Shown here one piece after another: positions 30,827-31,172 of a DNA stretch of 31,172 nt (positions are counted from its first letter, which is position 1; every line of letters starts with the position of its first letter). The notes under the pieces are model-generated. The model was not told where the DNA came from, searched no databases, and worked only from the letters and a program-made list of their open reading frames with translations. This stretch comes from Polyrhizophydium stewartii (lineage: Eukaryota > Chytridiomycota > Chytridiomycetes > Rhizophydiales). The stretch covers positions 1 to 31,172 of the forward strand of contig JADGIZ010000069.1 in the NCBI GenBank assembly GCA_027604665.1, in the 5' to 3' direction. A program made the position numbers and the translations under genes.

Positions 30827-31172
30827 CTGAGGGCCGGGCGGCGATCGCGGAGCCGATGGCATTGCGTGGATCGGGTCAGCGAGAATTTGCGCGGCGGCGC
30901 GGACGATCGGGATCGGAAAGAGCGGCGTGAGGGCCACCCGCCGCGCGGAGAAACAGGCGGCCGGTGCACCAGCACACGTGAAGGCGCGGCCGCTCCCGTG
31001 GTGGGCGTCACAGGGTCACCCGCGGACGCCGCCCAGCTCCGCCTGCGCCGCCGCCCAAAAAAAAAATTCGAGGGCGGCGGCGAGGCGGAGCCGGGGCAGA
31101 CCCGCCGTGCGCCGGCGCAGCCTGGCGCGGCTGGCGCGGCGGCGGGCGGCAGCAGCGCTGGCAGGCACAGCC
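30827..31172. other. Right-edge region upstream of the URA2 exon, no gene recognised
   Basis: These 346 bases are very GC-rich, with a run of ten A at 31057-31066 (ten T on the URA2 strand). On the minus strand a CTGAC branch-like motif and the CCCTCAG acceptor lie nearest the exon, so at least the left part is intron. I searched all minus-strand frames for the conserved URA2 N-terminus and did not see it. The region is either a long first intron or an intron plus a non-obvious 5' exon. Confidence 0.5.

Noticed and set aside
26603..30830. Long plus-strand ORFs (26603-27700 and 29670-30830)
   Set aside because: Antisense shadows of the URA2 exons, with no recognisable domain.
31057..31066. 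Run of ten A, possibly a retroposed poly(A) tail
   Set aside because: No target-site duplication or retrogene sequence is visible beside it; a simple homopolymer is enough.
1..31172. tRNA, rRNA, CRISPR, transposon or prophage elements, or a biosynthetic cluster
   Set aside because: No cloverleaf, transposase, reverse transcriptase, long terminal repeat or spaced repeat array was recognised; the genes are conserved single-function housekeeping genes.

Overview
This is a GC-rich, gene-dense eukaryotic nuclear window. It holds one gene cut by the left edge, six complete genes, and one gene whose 5' end is cut by or hidden beyond the right edge. Spliced models were built by hand from splice signals, reading phase and recalled family sequences. 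In every model intron phases match at each junction and the coding length divides by three. I place 55 introns, mostly 58-110 bases, with donors often GTGCG-like and a CTGAC/CTCAC branch-point-like motif before the acceptor. No prokaryotic feature, tRNA, rRNA, CRISPR array or mobile element was seen.

The gene set points to a flagellated (zoosporic), early-diverging fungus or a close relative. Four genes have fungal architecture: a trifunctional FOL1 with two aldolase domains, a URA2/CAD polyprotein whose dihydroorotase domain has lost its metal ligands, an FZO1-type mitofusin and a short RICTOR/AVO3. A full-length IFT172 shows that the organism builds a cilium. A U11/U12-65K (RNPC3) homologue implies a retained minor spliceosome, and a GM130-like golgin is present; both are missing from yeasts. 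No species assignment is possible from this alone.

Layout: 1-786 (+) is the 3' part of an Ala/Glu/Pro-rich protein with two MARCKS-like basic-aromatic boxes. 1088-8035 (+) is IFT172 in 20 exons. 8481-11343 (-) is FZO1 in 2 exons, convergent with IFT172. 11474-13063 (+) is RNPC3 in 4 exons, divergent from FZO1 across 130 bases. 13152-18433 (+) is RICTOR in 24 small exons, starting 88 bases after RNPC3. Then three minus-strand genes follow one another: FOL1 (20998-18529), the golgin (23650-21231) and URA2/CAD (>30826-23833).

The genes are unrelated housekeeping functions: ciliary transport, mitochondrial fusion, minor splicing, TORC2 signalling, folate synthesis, Golgi tethering and pyrimidine synthesis. 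I see no operon-like or biosynthetic logic. The most notable points are the introns (GC-AG introns, uniform branch motif), the Cys-rich IFT172 tail, the MARCKS-like protein, the golgin with both GM130-type ends, and the unseen start of URA2.
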